Numbered from the stretch's first letter, positions 1 to 9,679 are shown. The stretch is 64,000 nt of DNA from an uncultured Clostridia bacterium (GCA_947168445.1 CAMVLW010000004.1:1-64000), one strand, 5' to 3'. Program-made: numbers and translations. Notes: generated by a model from the letters alone, not told the origin.

Positions 1-40
1 GTCCGTCGCAATTCGGACACTTGTAGTTCATAGTAGCCAT
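1..40 (-). CDS. N-terminus of a zinc-ribbon protein (partial, runs off the window edge)
   Basis: Reverse strand from ATG at 40 reads MATMNYKCPNCDG..., a CxxC zinc-ribbon start. Confidence 0.55.
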   Translation of the reverse strand, partial: MATMNYKCPNCDG

Positions 41-164
41 AAAGCTGCTCCTATTTTTAAAAATGGGCGACCGCTCAGAATGACAGAATAAGGTTAAAAT
101 TCTGCCTCTGTCTGTTTAGCTTGTTGACATTGACCGCAAGGGTCGCCCCTACGAATTTGTTAAT

Positions 165-1421
165 TTATTGCTTAGTGCCGCACTCGGGGCAGAATTTCTG
201 TCCTTCGGTCAGCTGTGCGCCGCAGTTGCCGCAGAAGCGCTTTTTGGGTGCGTCGGGCTTTTTGCCGCCGCATTCGGAGCAGAAGTTGCCGTTGTTGGTT
301 GCGCCGCAGCTCGGACAAGTCCAGCCGCCTGCGGGAGCCGCCTGCTGCTGAGGAGCCTGCTGCTGTTGCTGCATGGGCTGCTGCTGATAGCCGCCGTTTT
401 GAGGCGTGTACTGGGGATTCTGCATGTAGGTTCCCATTACGCCGCCGCCCATGTTCTGCGCCATGCCCATGCCGAGGAACGCGTTCATTGCGCCGCCCTC
501 GTTGTGGCCTGCCGCGTTGATGCCTTCAGCGATGTTCTGCGCCATGTAAGCCTGCTGGTTGGCGCCGTCGCGCAGATAGCTGACGGTAGAACCCATTGCG
601 GCACGCTTGTCGATGATTTCCTGGCTCTTGTCGGAATACTTGGGCGGCATCATGGAAACGTGCGAAATCGCAAAGCCGCGGTTTTCGTTCCAGTCGTCGT
701 CGAGCGCGTCGCGCATGTACTTCGCCATTTCCTTTGACTTGGAGGTGATGAAGCTGATGCGGTTGCCGTCGGCGGAATACTGGTTGAACGCGGTGCCGAG
801 CTCGGTCACAAACTCCTCGTTATACATACGGATAAATTCGCCCTCAAACTCAAGGCTCCTGTTCTCGGTGATGATCTCGTTGGGAATCACCTGCTGATAG
901 AACTTGAAGGGATCGGTAATCTCGATGGAATAGGAACCGTGAAGTCCCATAAAGAGCTCCGCGTCATAGAATGCGTCATAATACTGAACCGGCGAGGTGG
1001 TGCCGAATTTCAGGTTTTTGATTTCCTTTAAGTTGATATAGAAAACGTGCTGGGACTGTGAGGAAACGCCGCCGTATTTGATACGCGAGAAGCTTTCTTT
1101 GATGGCGTCGCCGAACTGTCCGTTAAACAGAGAGGGCATAGAACTGTTGTCAACCTTAAAGTAGCCCGGCTCTGCGGTGTAGTCAACAATTTTGCCGCCG
1201 TCAACGAGAATCATCATCTGCTTGTCGTAAACATGGATGATGGAGCCGTTGGAAACGATATTGGAAGAACCCTTTTTATTCTGGTTTTTGCCGTTCTGCG
1301 TTACGAGCTGACCCGGAGCGATAACGGTATGTTCGCCCATAGGAGAGGGCTCGATGACTTCAAGCCATGTGTCGGCAAGACCGCCTGTTACGGCGTTAAT
1401 CGCCGCTCTGATAATACCCAT
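165..1421 (-). CDS. SPFH domain / virion core-like (YdjI-type) protein with C-terminal double zinc ribbon
   Basis: 418 aa; N-term MGIIRAAINAVTGGLADTWLEVIEP and SPFH-like core; C-term WTCPSCGATNNGNFCSECGG...RFCGNCGAQLTEGQKFCPECG. Confidence 0.8.
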   Translation of the reverse strand: MGIIRAAINAVTGGLADTWLEVIEPSPMGEHTVIAPGQLVTQNGKNQNKKGSSNIVSNGSIIHVYDKQMMILVDGGKIVDYTAEPGYFKVDNSSMPSLFNGQFGDAIKESFSRIKYGGVSSQSQHVFYINLKEIKNLKFGTTSPVQYYDAFYDAELFMGLHGSYSIEITDPFKFYQQVIPNEIITENRSLEFEGEFIRMYNEEFVTELGTAFNQYSADGNRISFITSKSKEMAKYMRDALDDDWNENRGFAISHVSMMPPKYSDKSQEIIDKRAAMGSTVSYLRDGANQQAYMAQNIAEGINAAGHNEGGAMNAFLGMGMAQNMGGGVMGTYMQNPQYTPQNGGYQQQPMQQQQQAPQQQAAPAGGWTCPSCGATNNGNFCSECGGKKPDAPKKRFCGNCGAQLTEGQKFCPECGTKQ

Positions 1422-1554
1422 AGTAATATTCTCCTTTTCAAAAAGAATTTAACGGCGCTGCAAAGGGCAGACTTACCGTATTGTAAATATCATAATATGT
1501 TTTTGCTAAAAAAGCAAGTGTTTTTTCGTTTTTTCTGTGCCAAGTTATCCATTG

Positions 1555-2148
1555 TCAATTGAAATGCACCATCTGCGTTTCAAACGAAGCGCTGCCGTTT
1601 TTTACGCAGACGGAAACGGAATAGTCCGCAAAATTCTGTGTTTTGATGTTGTAAACGCCGCCGTTTTCGCAAAAGACGCCGCCGCTGACGTCAACGGTTT
1701 TTGCCGCGCGGTGAAAGCCCTCGCCCATGCATTTGAGCAGCGCTTCTTTTTTTGTCCACAAATCGAAAAACACACCAAGGCGGTCGGGGTTCTGTCGAAT
1801 CAAGGCAAGCTCGCGCCCGGTAAAAACGGTTTTTCCCAGCCGCAGCGGGTCAACCTGACGGATTTTCTCAATGTCGCAGCCGATTTCACATTCGCTGAGC
1901 GCAAGGATTGCCCAGTCGCCGCTGTGAGAAAGATTAAAGCACCTGCCGTCCGTTGTGCGCGGCTTGCCGAACTCATCGGTAAAAATTTCCGCGTCACCCA
2001 AAAATTCGCGCAGCAGCAAACCGCCGGCAATGCTTCGCTTGCGGTCGTCGGAGAACCTGTAGCGCATTGCCTTTGCCGCGCGTTCGGGTGAAATCAGGCG
2101 CAGGTGCTCCTCTTGAATTTCATGGATATTCGCAAGAAAAAGCTTCAT
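1555..2148 (-). CDS. 4'-phosphopantetheinyl transferase superfamily (Sfp-like)
   Basis: Motifs FNLSHSGDWAILALS, IGCDIEKI, FFDLWTKKEALLKCMGEG. Confidence 0.88.
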   Translation of the reverse strand: MKLFLANIHEIQEEHLRLISPERAAKAMRYRFSDDRKRSIAGGLLLREFLGDAEIFTDEFGKPRTTDGRCFNLSHSGDWAILALSECEIGCDIEKIRQVDPLRLGKTVFTGRELALIRQNPDRLGVFFDLWTKKEALLKCMGEGFHRAAKTVDVSGGVFCENGGVYNIKTQNFADYSVSVCVKNGSASFETQMVHFN

Positions 2149-2182
2149 AAATTCACTCGCTTCACCGTATATTTTGATAAGG

Positions 2183-2422
2183 TCACTCGCCGCGCAGCTT
2201 CTGCAGGCAGCCGGCGCAGATGTGCTTGCCCGAAAATTCCGTCAGATTTTCCGGCGTGTTGCAGAAAACGCATTTTGGCTCGGCTTTTTTGATGATGATT
2301 TGCCCGTCGTCGGCGTTGATTTGCAGGACGTCGCCCGCGTTAATGTTGAGGTGACGGCGAATATCTTTTGAAATGACGATACGCCCCGCCTTGTCGATTT
2401 CCCTGAAATTGGTGTAAATCAT
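2183..2422 (-). CDS. AbrB/SpoVT-like DNA-binding protein with C-terminal zinc finger
   Basis: FREIDKAGRIVISKDIRRHLNINAGDVLQI plus CVFCNTPENLTEFSGKHICAGC. Confidence 0.85.
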   Translation of the reverse strand: MIYTNFREIDKAGRIVISKDIRRHLNINAGDVLQINADDGQIIIKKAEPKCVFCNTPENLTEFSGKHICAGCLQKLRGE

Positions 2423-2538
2423 ATGGTCGCCTCCGTTCTACATTTTACGCCTATATTTTACCATTTTATGGCTCATTTGTCAATTCTTTCCACGATAATT
2501 TGATTTTTAGTACCGGAAGCGAGGAGGTTTGGGACAAA

Positions 2539-3135
2539 TTGAATGTCATTTGGAGCGTTTTTGTCCTTTTAAGCGTGATTTGCGCGGTTGCGCTCGGAAA
2601 CACGGAAAATTTGTCGAAGGCGTTTGTCGACAGCGCGGCGGACGCGGTGCAGCTTTTGCTGACGCTGGCCGGCGTGATGTGCCTGTGGTCGGGGCTGATG
2701 AAAATCGCTGAACGCAGCGGGCTTAACGCGCTGGTGGCAAGGCTGTTTTCACCCGCGCTGCGGCGGCTGTTTCCGCGACTCGAGCGGGACAGCGCGGCGT
2801 TTGAGGCAATTTCCATGAACATCAGCGCGAATTTGCTCGGGCTGGGCAACACTGCAACGCCGCTCGGACTGCGGGCAATGAAGGAGCTGCACCGGCTTGA
2901 CGGCGGCGATACGGCGAGCGACGAAATGGTGATTTTTGTCGTGATGAACACCGCCTCGCTGCAATTAATGCCGACAACACTGGGTATGCTGCGCGGAACC
3001 TACGGCAGCGCGGCGCCGTTTGAAATTTTGGCACCGGTGTGGATCAGCTCCGCCTGCGCGCTGACGGTTGCGCTGGTGATTGCGGTGACAGGCAATCGTA
3101 TTGCGGCACACAGGAGAGAAAGAATATGCAGATGA
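2539..3135 (+). CDS. spmA: Spore maturation protein A
   Basis: Nucleoside-recognition type membrane protein (NISANLLGLGNTATPLGLRAM); TTG start downstream of GAGGAGG at 2521. Confidence 0.88.
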   Translation: MNVIWSVFVLLSVICAVALGNTENLSKAFVDSAADAVQLLLTLAGVMCLWSGLMKIAERSGLNALVARLFSPALRRLFPRLERDSAAFEAISMNISANLLGLGNTATPLGLRAMKELHRLDGGDTASDEMVIFVVMNTASLQLMPTTLGMLRGTYGSAAPFEILAPVWISSACALTVALVIAVTGNRIAAHRRERICR

Positions 3136-3635
3136 TAATGCCCGCATTTGCGGCGGTGATTGTGATTTTCGCGCTGGTGCGGCGTGTGCCGGTGTTTGAC
3201 AGCTTTGTTTTGGGCGCACGCGACGGACTCAGAACCCTGTATCAAATCGCTCCGGCAATTTTGGGGCTGATGTTCGCGGTCAGCCTGCTGCGCTCCAGCG
3301 GTGCGATTGAGGTGCTGTGCGGTTTTTTGGCGCCTGCGGCAAAGGCAGTCGGATTCCCGGTGGAAGTGGTGCCGATGGCAATGCTCCGTCCGGTGTCGGG
3401 CGGCGGGTCAACAGCACTGCTGATTTCGGTGTTTGAGGACTGCGGACCCGACAGCTTTGCGGGCAGGGTCGCCTCGATTTTAGCGGGCTCCAGCGAAACA
3501 ACCTTTTACGCAACGGCAATGTATTTCGGCTGTGTAGGCGTCAAAAAAACGCGGCACACGCTGGTTGCCGCGGTTGCCGCCGACCTGACGGCAATGGTGC
3601 TCAGCGCGGTGCTGACAAGGATTTTCTTCGGCTGA
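3126..3635 (+). CDS. spmB: Spore maturation protein B
   Basis: MLRPVSGGGSTALL...ILAGSSETTFYATAMYFGCVGVKKTRHTL; overlaps spmA. Confidence 0.88.
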   Translation: MQMIMPAFAAVIVIFALVRRVPVFDSFVLGARDGLRTLYQIAPAILGLMFAVSLLRSSGAIEVLCGFLAPAAKAVGFPVEVVPMAMLRPVSGGGSTALLISVFEDCGPDSFAGRVASILAGSSETTFYATAMYFGCVGVKKTRHTLVAAVAADLTAMVLSAVLTRIFFG

Positions 3636-3945
3636 AAGCGAATTCACAAGAATTGACTTGACACCGTTTTTATACAATCAGTTGAGTTGAATGTGGAAAA
3701 TTTCAAAAGAGAAATTTGTGTGGAAAGAACAAAAATTCGCTTCATTTTTGACGAAGGCGTAAAAATCAAGGCGCGGTCTTGTGAATCTCAACACTGCTTT
3801 TAACACTTTCCACAGAGTTTTCCACATTTTAATGATAGAAACGAATTTTACAGTTTGTATAATTGTGAAATCCGAATGATGTTTTTCTCCGTTTAATTCC
3901 GCTCAAAAATAATACAATTTTGTAACGAGAAAAAGAGGGTTAAAC

Positions 3946-4488
3946 TTGACCAGAAAGATTCTTCCTTTAGAATTCGGCGGCATTGCTTTTGTGTTGGCTT
4001 GCTCCGCCTTTATGCGCCGCTTTTACGAATGGAACAACCACGAGCTGCTTGGAATCCTGTTCGGCGCTGTCAACGGCAGCATTTGGGAGAGCGCAAAAAC
4101 CTTGCTTCTCCCCTATCTGCTGTGGGGACTGATTGAGGTGCTGGCGGTGCGGGTGTCGCTGTACCGTTTTGCCGTCGCCAAAACCGCAGGACTCTATCTG
4201 CTGGGCGGCTTGTACCTCGGTCTGAGGCTCTGCGGTATGCACGCGGGCGTTTCGGCGGCGCTCAGCCTTGCGGCGGCGTTTGCGGTATCGGCGGCGCTTT
4301 ACTGCTCCGATTTGTATCTGCGCGAACTGTTCGCGCCCGCAGTGGCGCTGCTGTTTTTATTCGTCGCGCTGTATTTCAGCCTCACGCCCTTCCCGCCCAT
4401 GCACGCGCTGTTTGTTGACCCGGAAACAGGCATGTACGGCATTATTCCCGACTATCTGGACTACGGAGCAGTGGTGATGAGTGGTTAG
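3946..4488 (+). CDS. DUF6512-like integral membrane protein
   Basis: 180 aa, several TM segments, NHELLGILFGAVNGSIWESAKTLLLPYLLWG. Confidence 0.65.
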   Translation: MTRKILPLEFGGIAFVLACSAFMRRFYEWNNHELLGILFGAVNGSIWESAKTLLLPYLLWGLIEVLAVRVSLYRFAVAKTAGLYLLGGLYLGLRLCGMHAGVSAALSLAAAFAVSAALYCSDLYLRELFAPAVALLFLFVALYFSLTPFPPMHALFVDPETGMYGIIPDYLDYGAVVMSG

Positions 4489-4599
4489 CGGCAGGGCACT
4501 TACCACAGAAAAACGATTATAATTCCCAAAAAGAAAATCAAATCCTGTATACTTATGTTATAATATAAAGGAATGTAACGAAATTTGCGAGGAATGGTT

Positions 4600-5352
4600 A
4601 TGAAAGAGAAAGCGACCGAACCCAAGCCCGATGTGATTGCGGGCAGAAATCCTGTGAGCGAGGCGATTCGCAGCGGCAGACCGATTGACAAAATTTTGGT
4701 GGCGCGCGGCGAAAAAAGCGGCGCAGTGGTGGGAATTCTCGCCAAGGCGCGCGATAAGCAGATCCCCGTTAAAGAGGTTGACCGCGTAAAACTCGATTTT
4801 CTCAGCGGCAACGCGACCCATCAGGGAATTGTCGCTCTTGCCGCCGCCAAGGAATACGCGACGGTGGAGGAAATTTTTGCATATGCCGAAAGCAGAAACG
4901 AGCCGCCGTTTGTGGTGGTGCTTGACGAGTTGGAGGATCCGCACAACCTCGGCGCGATTATCCGCACCGCCGAGTGTGTGGGCGCGCACGGCGTGATTAT
5001 TCCCAAGCGCCGCAGCGCAACGCTCAGCTACACCGTCGGAAAGGCGAGCGCAGGCGCGGTGGAATTTATGCGCGTGGCGCGTGTGACGAACATCGCTAAG
5101 CTGCTCGACGACCTCAAAGCCCACGGCGTGTGGGTGTATGGAGCCGATATGAACGGCGAGGACTATGAAAAATGCGACATGTCGGGCGCCTGCGCGATTG
5201 TAATCGGCAACGAAGGCAAGGGAATTTCGCGTTTGGTGCGCGAAAAGTGCGACGTGATTGTGTCGCTGCCGATGAAGGGAAAAATCAATTCACTGAACGC
5301 TTCTGTCGCGGCGGGCGTGCTGCTCTATCACGCCCTGAAGGGCAGAGAATAA
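4600..5352 (+). CDS. rlmB: 23S rRNA 2'-O-methyltransferase, TrmH/SpoU family (RlmB type)
   Basis: VIAGRNPVSEAIRSGRPIDKILVARG; DELEDPHNLGAIIRTAECVGAHGVII; IVIGNEGKGISRLV; SLPMKGKINSLNASVAAGVLLY. Confidence 0.92.
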   Translation: MKEKATEPKPDVIAGRNPVSEAIRSGRPIDKILVARGEKSGAVVGILAKARDKQIPVKEVDRVKLDFLSGNATHQGIVALAAAKEYATVEEIFAYAESRNEPPFVVVLDELEDPHNLGAIIRTAECVGAHGVIIPKRRSATLSYTVGKASAGAVEFMRVARVTNIAKLLDDLKAHGVWVYGADMNGEDYEKCDMSGACAIVIGNEGKGISRLVREKCDVIVSLPMKGKINSLNASVAAGVLLYHALKGRE

Positions 5353-5373
5353 GCGGAAAGGAAGTGGACAGAA

Positions 5374-8058
5374 TTGTCTGATTACGATAAAAAGAACGAT
5401 TTGCTCAAGGAACTTGAAATCCAGAGTATCCTTGACGAGCGCCAGCAGCAGGCAGACCGCGAGCAGATGAAAAAGACCGCGCAGCGGTATCGCGCCAAGC
5501 CAAAGGTGCAGGAGATTTTCAGCAACGCGGACAAAAAGCCACGGCTGAAAAACGAGAACCCGCTGGATTTGGATAAGAAAGAAAAGGAAGCGGACGGCTC
5601 GAACGCGATTGTCGGGGAAAAGACCGCCGCCACCATGAAAACCGAACTGCTGATGGACGGCAGCCAAAGCGGCGAGGACGTTAAAACACCCGAGGAGCTT
5701 GCCGAGGAAGCCCGCCTTGCCGCCGAAAAAGCCGCTGCCGAAGCGGAGCAAAAGGCGCGGGAGGAAGCCGAGCGCGAGCGGCTGCGCGAGGAAAGCAAAA
5801 TCATCACCCTGCGCCCCGAATACGCCGAAGAAACGCAGTTTGCGGGCGAGGTGCTCGGAGAGTTGGAGCAGTTCCGCGAAAATCCGTCGATTGAAAGCTT
5901 CAACGGCATTGACATTGAAATTGAGGACGCGCCGCAGCAAGCGGATAAAGCGGAGAATGCGGAGAACGGCGGACAAGCCGGAGCAGCCGAAACAGCCGCA
6001 CCGCCGCAGGAGCCGCAGCCCGAAATTGAGCCGGAGCATGTGGTGGCAAAGGTGCCGGTTTACCGCCCCGAGGAGCCGCGCAACATTCTGAACGTCAAGG
6101 CGGGCAGATTCTCCGAGGTAGTGGCGCGGGAATATGACGAATATATTCACTCCAAGAATCCGTCCGTGATTGCTCACGTGATTCGCCCGGAGCCGAAAAT
6201 TGAGGAGCCGAAGGAAGAAAAGGCGGAAAAGCCGCCGCTGCAAGAGCGCGTTTTGACCGCTGTGGTGGGCTTTTTCTCCAAGGACGAGTCCGACGACGAG
6301 GACACGCCCAAGGAAAAAGCAAAGCCGGTGGAGGACTACACCGGCGAGGAGGACGAAAACAGCATTAAATTTGAGCTGAATGAGAATATTCGAAAGCTGT
6401 TTTTCCGCACACTGCTGTCGGGCGTTATCGCCGCTGTTGCGATTGTGCTGACCTTTGTTACGCGCGTGTTCCCGGAGGCGATTATCTCCGCGATTCCCGT
6501 TGCTCCCGCCGCCTATGCGGTGTTCAACTTTCTGCTGATTGGCGCGTCGGTGGTGCTCAACCGCGTGGCAATGCTCAGCGGACTGACTCCGCTGCTCCGT
6601 TTTAAGGGCAATTCCGACACCGGCGTTGCCGTTGCGGGCGTGGCGGCTGTGATTCAAACGATTGTGTCGTTCTTCTGTCTGGGCGACATGTCGGGCTTTA
6701 ACATCAACTACTACTGTGTGATTGTGCTGCTCGCGTTCTTTGCGAACAACCTCGGCAAGCTGCTGCTGGTGCTGCGCGTCAAGGACAACTTCCGCTTTGT
6801 GACCGCAAAGGGACAGAAATACGCGGCGAAAATCTATAATAATGAAAGCGTGGCAAACAAAATGCTGAGCGGCACCGCGTCGGAAAAGAATCTGATTGCG
6901 TATCAGCACAAAACAAAATTTGCCTCTAATTTCCTGAAAATTTCCTACGCGCCCGACCCCAGCGAGGATTTGGCTTCAAAGCTTGCGCCTGTTACCACGG
7001 TGGCGGCGCTGGTGATTACGCTGCTGTACGGCGTTGTCAAGCTGTCGTTTTCGGACGCGGTGAACACGCTGGCGCTGATTACGGCGCTGTCGGTTCCGAT
7101 TTCAACACTGCTGGCGGTCAACTTTCCTGTGCGCAAGCTGTGCAAGACTCTGACGGGCTACGGCGCCATGCTGACGGGCTATCCGTCCATCAAGCAGTTC
7201 TGTGACAGCACCGCGATTATGCTTGACGCCAACGAACTTTTCCCCGCTGACGCGATTGAGTTGGAGGGTATCAAAACCTTTGAGGAATACAACGTGGACG
7301 AGTCGCTGCTGTGCGGCATTGCCGTGCTGAAGGAAGCGCAAAACCCGATTGCCAACGCCTTTGACTCTGTGGTTTCCGAAACAAAGGAAACGCTGCCGGA
7401 GGTAGAGAGCGTGCTCTATGAGGACAGCCTCGGCTTGGTTGGCTGGATTAACGGCGAGCGTATTTTGGTCGGCTCGCGCGCGCTGATGGAAAAATACCGT
7501 GTAGAAACGCCGCCCGACGAATATGAGGAGAGCTTCTCCAAGAACGGCAGACAGATCACCTATCTTGCCCGCGCAGGCAGGCTGGTTGGTATGCTGGTGA
7601 CCCGCTATCACGCCGACCCGGAGTTGAAAAGCGAAATGCAGCGCGCCGAGGCAAACGGAATCAGCTTCTTAATCCGAACCACCGACTACAACATCACCGA
7701 TGATTTGGTGGCGCAGCTTTACAACCTGTTTTACCGCAGCATTAAGGTGCTGCCGACAGGCTTGGGCAATGTACTCAAGGAAGCGCAGGGCGTGACCGAG
7801 GAAAGTTCCCGCGCTTATCTGGTGACGCACGGCAAGGCTGCCGCGCTGTCGCGTGCGGTTTCGGGCTGCGTAAAAATCAAGGGCAACATTTCACTTGCCA
7901 TTGTATTGCAGCTAATTGCCGTGGTTTTGGGTATTTTGATCGCATCGCCGCTGGTGCTCTACGCCGGCGTCGGCGTCATGGGCACGCTGGAGGTTCTGAT
8001 TTACGCCCTCTTCTGGGCAGCCGCCGCCATCATCGCCCCGGCAATCCAAAAGCCATAG
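5374..8058 (+). CDS. Large membrane protein: charged N-terminal region plus degenerate P-type ATPase-like C-terminal region
   Basis: About 330 charged/Ala-Glu-rich residues, then about 8 hydrophobic helices; VKQ-type region FCDSTAIMLDANELFP and INGERILVGSRALMEKY align by eye to P1-type ATPase P- and N-domains. Confidence 0.65.
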   Translation: MSDYDKKNDLLKELEIQSILDERQQQADREQMKKTAQRYRAKPKVQEIFSNADKKPRLKNENPLDLDKKEKEADGSNAIVGEKTAATMKTELLMDGSQSGEDVKTPEELAEEARLAAEKAAAEAEQKAREEAERERLREESKIITLRPEYAEETQFAGEVLGELEQFRENPSIESFNGIDIEIEDAPQQADKAENAENGGQAGAAETAAPPQEPQPEIEPEHVVAKVPVYRPEEPRNILNVKAGRFSEVVAREYDEYIHSKNPSVIAHVIRPEPKIEEPKEEKAEKPPLQERVLTAVVGFFSKDESDDEDTPKEKAKPVEDYTGEEDENSIKFELNENIRKLFFRTLLSGVIAAVAIVLTFVTRVFPEAIISAIPVAPAAYAVFNFLLIGASVVLNRVAMLSGLTPLLRFKGNSDTGVAVAGVAAVIQTIVSFFCLGDMSGFNINYYCVIVLLAFFANNLGKLLLVLRVKDNFRFVTAKGQKYAAKIYNNESVANKMLSGTASEKNLIAYQHKTKFASNFLKISYAPDPSEDLASKLAPVTTVAALVITLLYGVVKLSFSDAVNTLALITALSVPISTLLAVNFPVRKLCKTLTGYGAMLTGYPSIKQFCDSTAIMLDANELFPADAIELEGIKTFEEYNVDESLLCGIAVLKEAQNPIANAFDSVVSETKETLPEVESVLYEDSLGLVGWINGERILVGSRALMEKYRVETPPDEYEESFSKNGRQITYLARAGRLVGMLVTRYHADPELKSEMQRAEANGISFLIRTTDYNITDDLVAQLYNLFYRSIKVLPTGLGNVLKEAQGVTEESSRAYLVTHGKAAALSRAVSGCVKIKGNISLAIVLQLIAVVLGILIASPLVLYAGVGVMGTLEVLIYALFWAAAAIIAPAIQKP

Positions 8059-8277
8059 CTACGGCTGTAGCTCTACGGCTGTAGCAGCAGCGCGCCTTTT
8101 GAAAAGTCGGTTTAACTCAAAGGTCGGCATAACGGCGCGTCGAAATGCAGATTTAGCGGCTGTTATTTACTTAGCAACACACACCGAGTTGCCGAGCCAT
8201 GGCTTGCCCGCTACAGCATTATAAATCGGGTGCGGGCAGCGCCCGCCCTTAATTTCCACATTTCACAAAAGAAAGGC

Positions 8278-8931
8278 ATGAAATATATGAAAATAGCTCC
8301 TTCCCTCCTGTCCTGCGACTTTTCGGTGATGGGAGAAGAAATCAGACGCATGGACAAGGCAGGCGCGGACTGGATGCACCTTGACGTGATGGACGGTCAC
8401 TTTGTGCCGAACCTCACCTTTGGCGCGCCGGTTATCAAGTGGGTGCGGAAATATTCGGACAAGCCCTTTGACGTGCACCTGATGATTTCCGAACCGCTGC
8501 GCTATATTGACGATTTTGCCGACGCGGGCGCGGATATTATCACCTTCCATGTGGAATGTGATTCCGACATTGACGCAACGATTGACAAAATCCGTGAGCG
8601 CGGCATTTTGCCCGGTCTGGTGATTAAGCCCAACACGCCCGCAAGCGCGGTGTTTCCTTATCTGGACAAGCTGGCGCTGGTGCTGGTGATGACGGTGGAA
8701 CCGGGCTTCGGCGGTCAGTCCTTCATGGCGGACATGCTGCCCAAGGTAAAGGAAATCAAGGCGGAAGCCCAAAAACGCGGCATTGACCTTTTGATTGAAG
8801 CCGACGGCGGCATCGGCGCGGCGACTATCGCACAGGCAGCCGAGGCAGGCGTTGACGTTTGCGTGGCAGGCACGGCAGTGTTCAAGGCAGAGGACGCGGC
8901 AAAGGCAATCGCACAATTGCAGGCGTATTAA
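8278..8931 (+). CDS. rpe: Ribulose-phosphate 3-epimerase
   Basis: KIAPSLLSCDF...WMHLDVMDGHFVPNLTFG...MTVEPGFGGQSFM...EADGGI. Confidence 0.95.
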   Translation: MKYMKIAPSLLSCDFSVMGEEIRRMDKAGADWMHLDVMDGHFVPNLTFGAPVIKWVRKYSDKPFDVHLMISEPLRYIDDFADAGADIITFHVECDSDIDATIDKIRERGILPGLVIKPNTPASAVFPYLDKLALVLVMTVEPGFGGQSFMADMLPKVKEIKAEAQKRGIDLLIEADGGIGAATIAQAAEAGVDVCVAGTAVFKAEDAAKAIAQLQAY

Positions 8932-8970
8932 TTACGGAAGCGTTTTTGTAAGCGCGATAATTTAAAATAT

Positions 8971-9001
8971 AAAAGGCACAGCTGTTCCGGCTGTGCCTTT
9001 T
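8971..9001. terminator. Bidirectional terminator between rpe and the convergent lipoprotein gene
   Basis: AAAAGGCACAGC-TGTTCCG-GCTGTGCCTTTT hairpin. Confidence 0.85.
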
Positions 9002-9008
9002 CGTTTTG

Positions 9009-9668
9009 TTATTCAGCTGTTTCTTCGCCGTTGCCCGCGTTTTCCGAGTTTTCGGCGTTTTCAGCGTTTTCCGCATTATCTTGATTATCTTGATTTTCCT
9101 GATTGTCCGCTTCGGTAGCGGGCTGGGTGGTTTCCTGCGGCGCGGTGGCAGCGGCGGTTTCCTGCGCGGTGTCGCTGAGAGCGCTTGCGAGAACCGTGTT
9201 ATCCCTGCCGACAAAGGCAATCACGACAACCATGTCGCTGACGCCGGAGTCGGTTCTGCCCTTGGCGAGCGAATAGTCCGCGTTCTGCTTGATGGCTTCG
9301 GCTGTGCCGGAAAGCGACTGCTTTTGCGCGTCGGTCAAGTCGGCGGTGACGTCCATTTCAAGGACAACCGCGTTGCCTTTGGCGAACACCTTTGCGGTGT
9401 AATAATCGCTGCTGAGATTTGCCGCAGCCGCCGAAAGCGCGTTGTGCGCCTGCAAATACTGCTCCAGCTTTTCCTGGGCGGCAGAATCTCCCGCGTGAAT
9501 GGCGGGATTCTCCATCAGCACCACGCCGTTTTCATTGGTCAGCGCGGTGGCGGCGGGCTGGGTTTCTTCTGTTTTGGCGCTTTCGCTCTTGCCGCCGCAG
9601 GCGCAAAACACCACACAGCCGAGCGCAAGCACGCATACAAGCGCGAGCGCTTTGATTGCTTGTTTCAT
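9009..9668 (-). CDS. Lipoprotein with DUF4854-like domain
   Basis: Signal peptide and CACGG lipobox; LEMDVTADLTDAQKQSLSG...SGVSDMVVVIAFVG. Confidence 0.72.
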   Translation of the reverse strand: MKQAIKALALVCVLALGCVVFCACGGKSESAKTEETQPAATALTNENGVVLMENPAIHAGDSAAQEKLEQYLQAHNALSAAAANLSSDYYTAKVFAKGNAVVLEMDVTADLTDAQKQSLSGTAEAIKQNADYSLAKGRTDSGVSDMVVVIAFVGRDNTVLASALSDTAQETAAATAPQETTQPATEADNQENQDNQDNAENAENAENSENAGNGEETAE

Positions 9669-9679
9669 GCAAAAACTCC

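Noticed and set aside
3637-3830. Considered as oriC
   Set aside because: No dnaA/dnaN nearby, no extended DNA-unwinding AT-rich trio region, boxes are imperfect; reported only as DnaA-box-like
5290-6909. 539-aa minus-strand ORF antisense to the rlmB end and the P-type ATPase-like gene
   Set aside because: Antisense shadow of a GC-biased coding frame; Arg/His/Leu-rich composition without domain motifs, while the plus-strand frame has clear features
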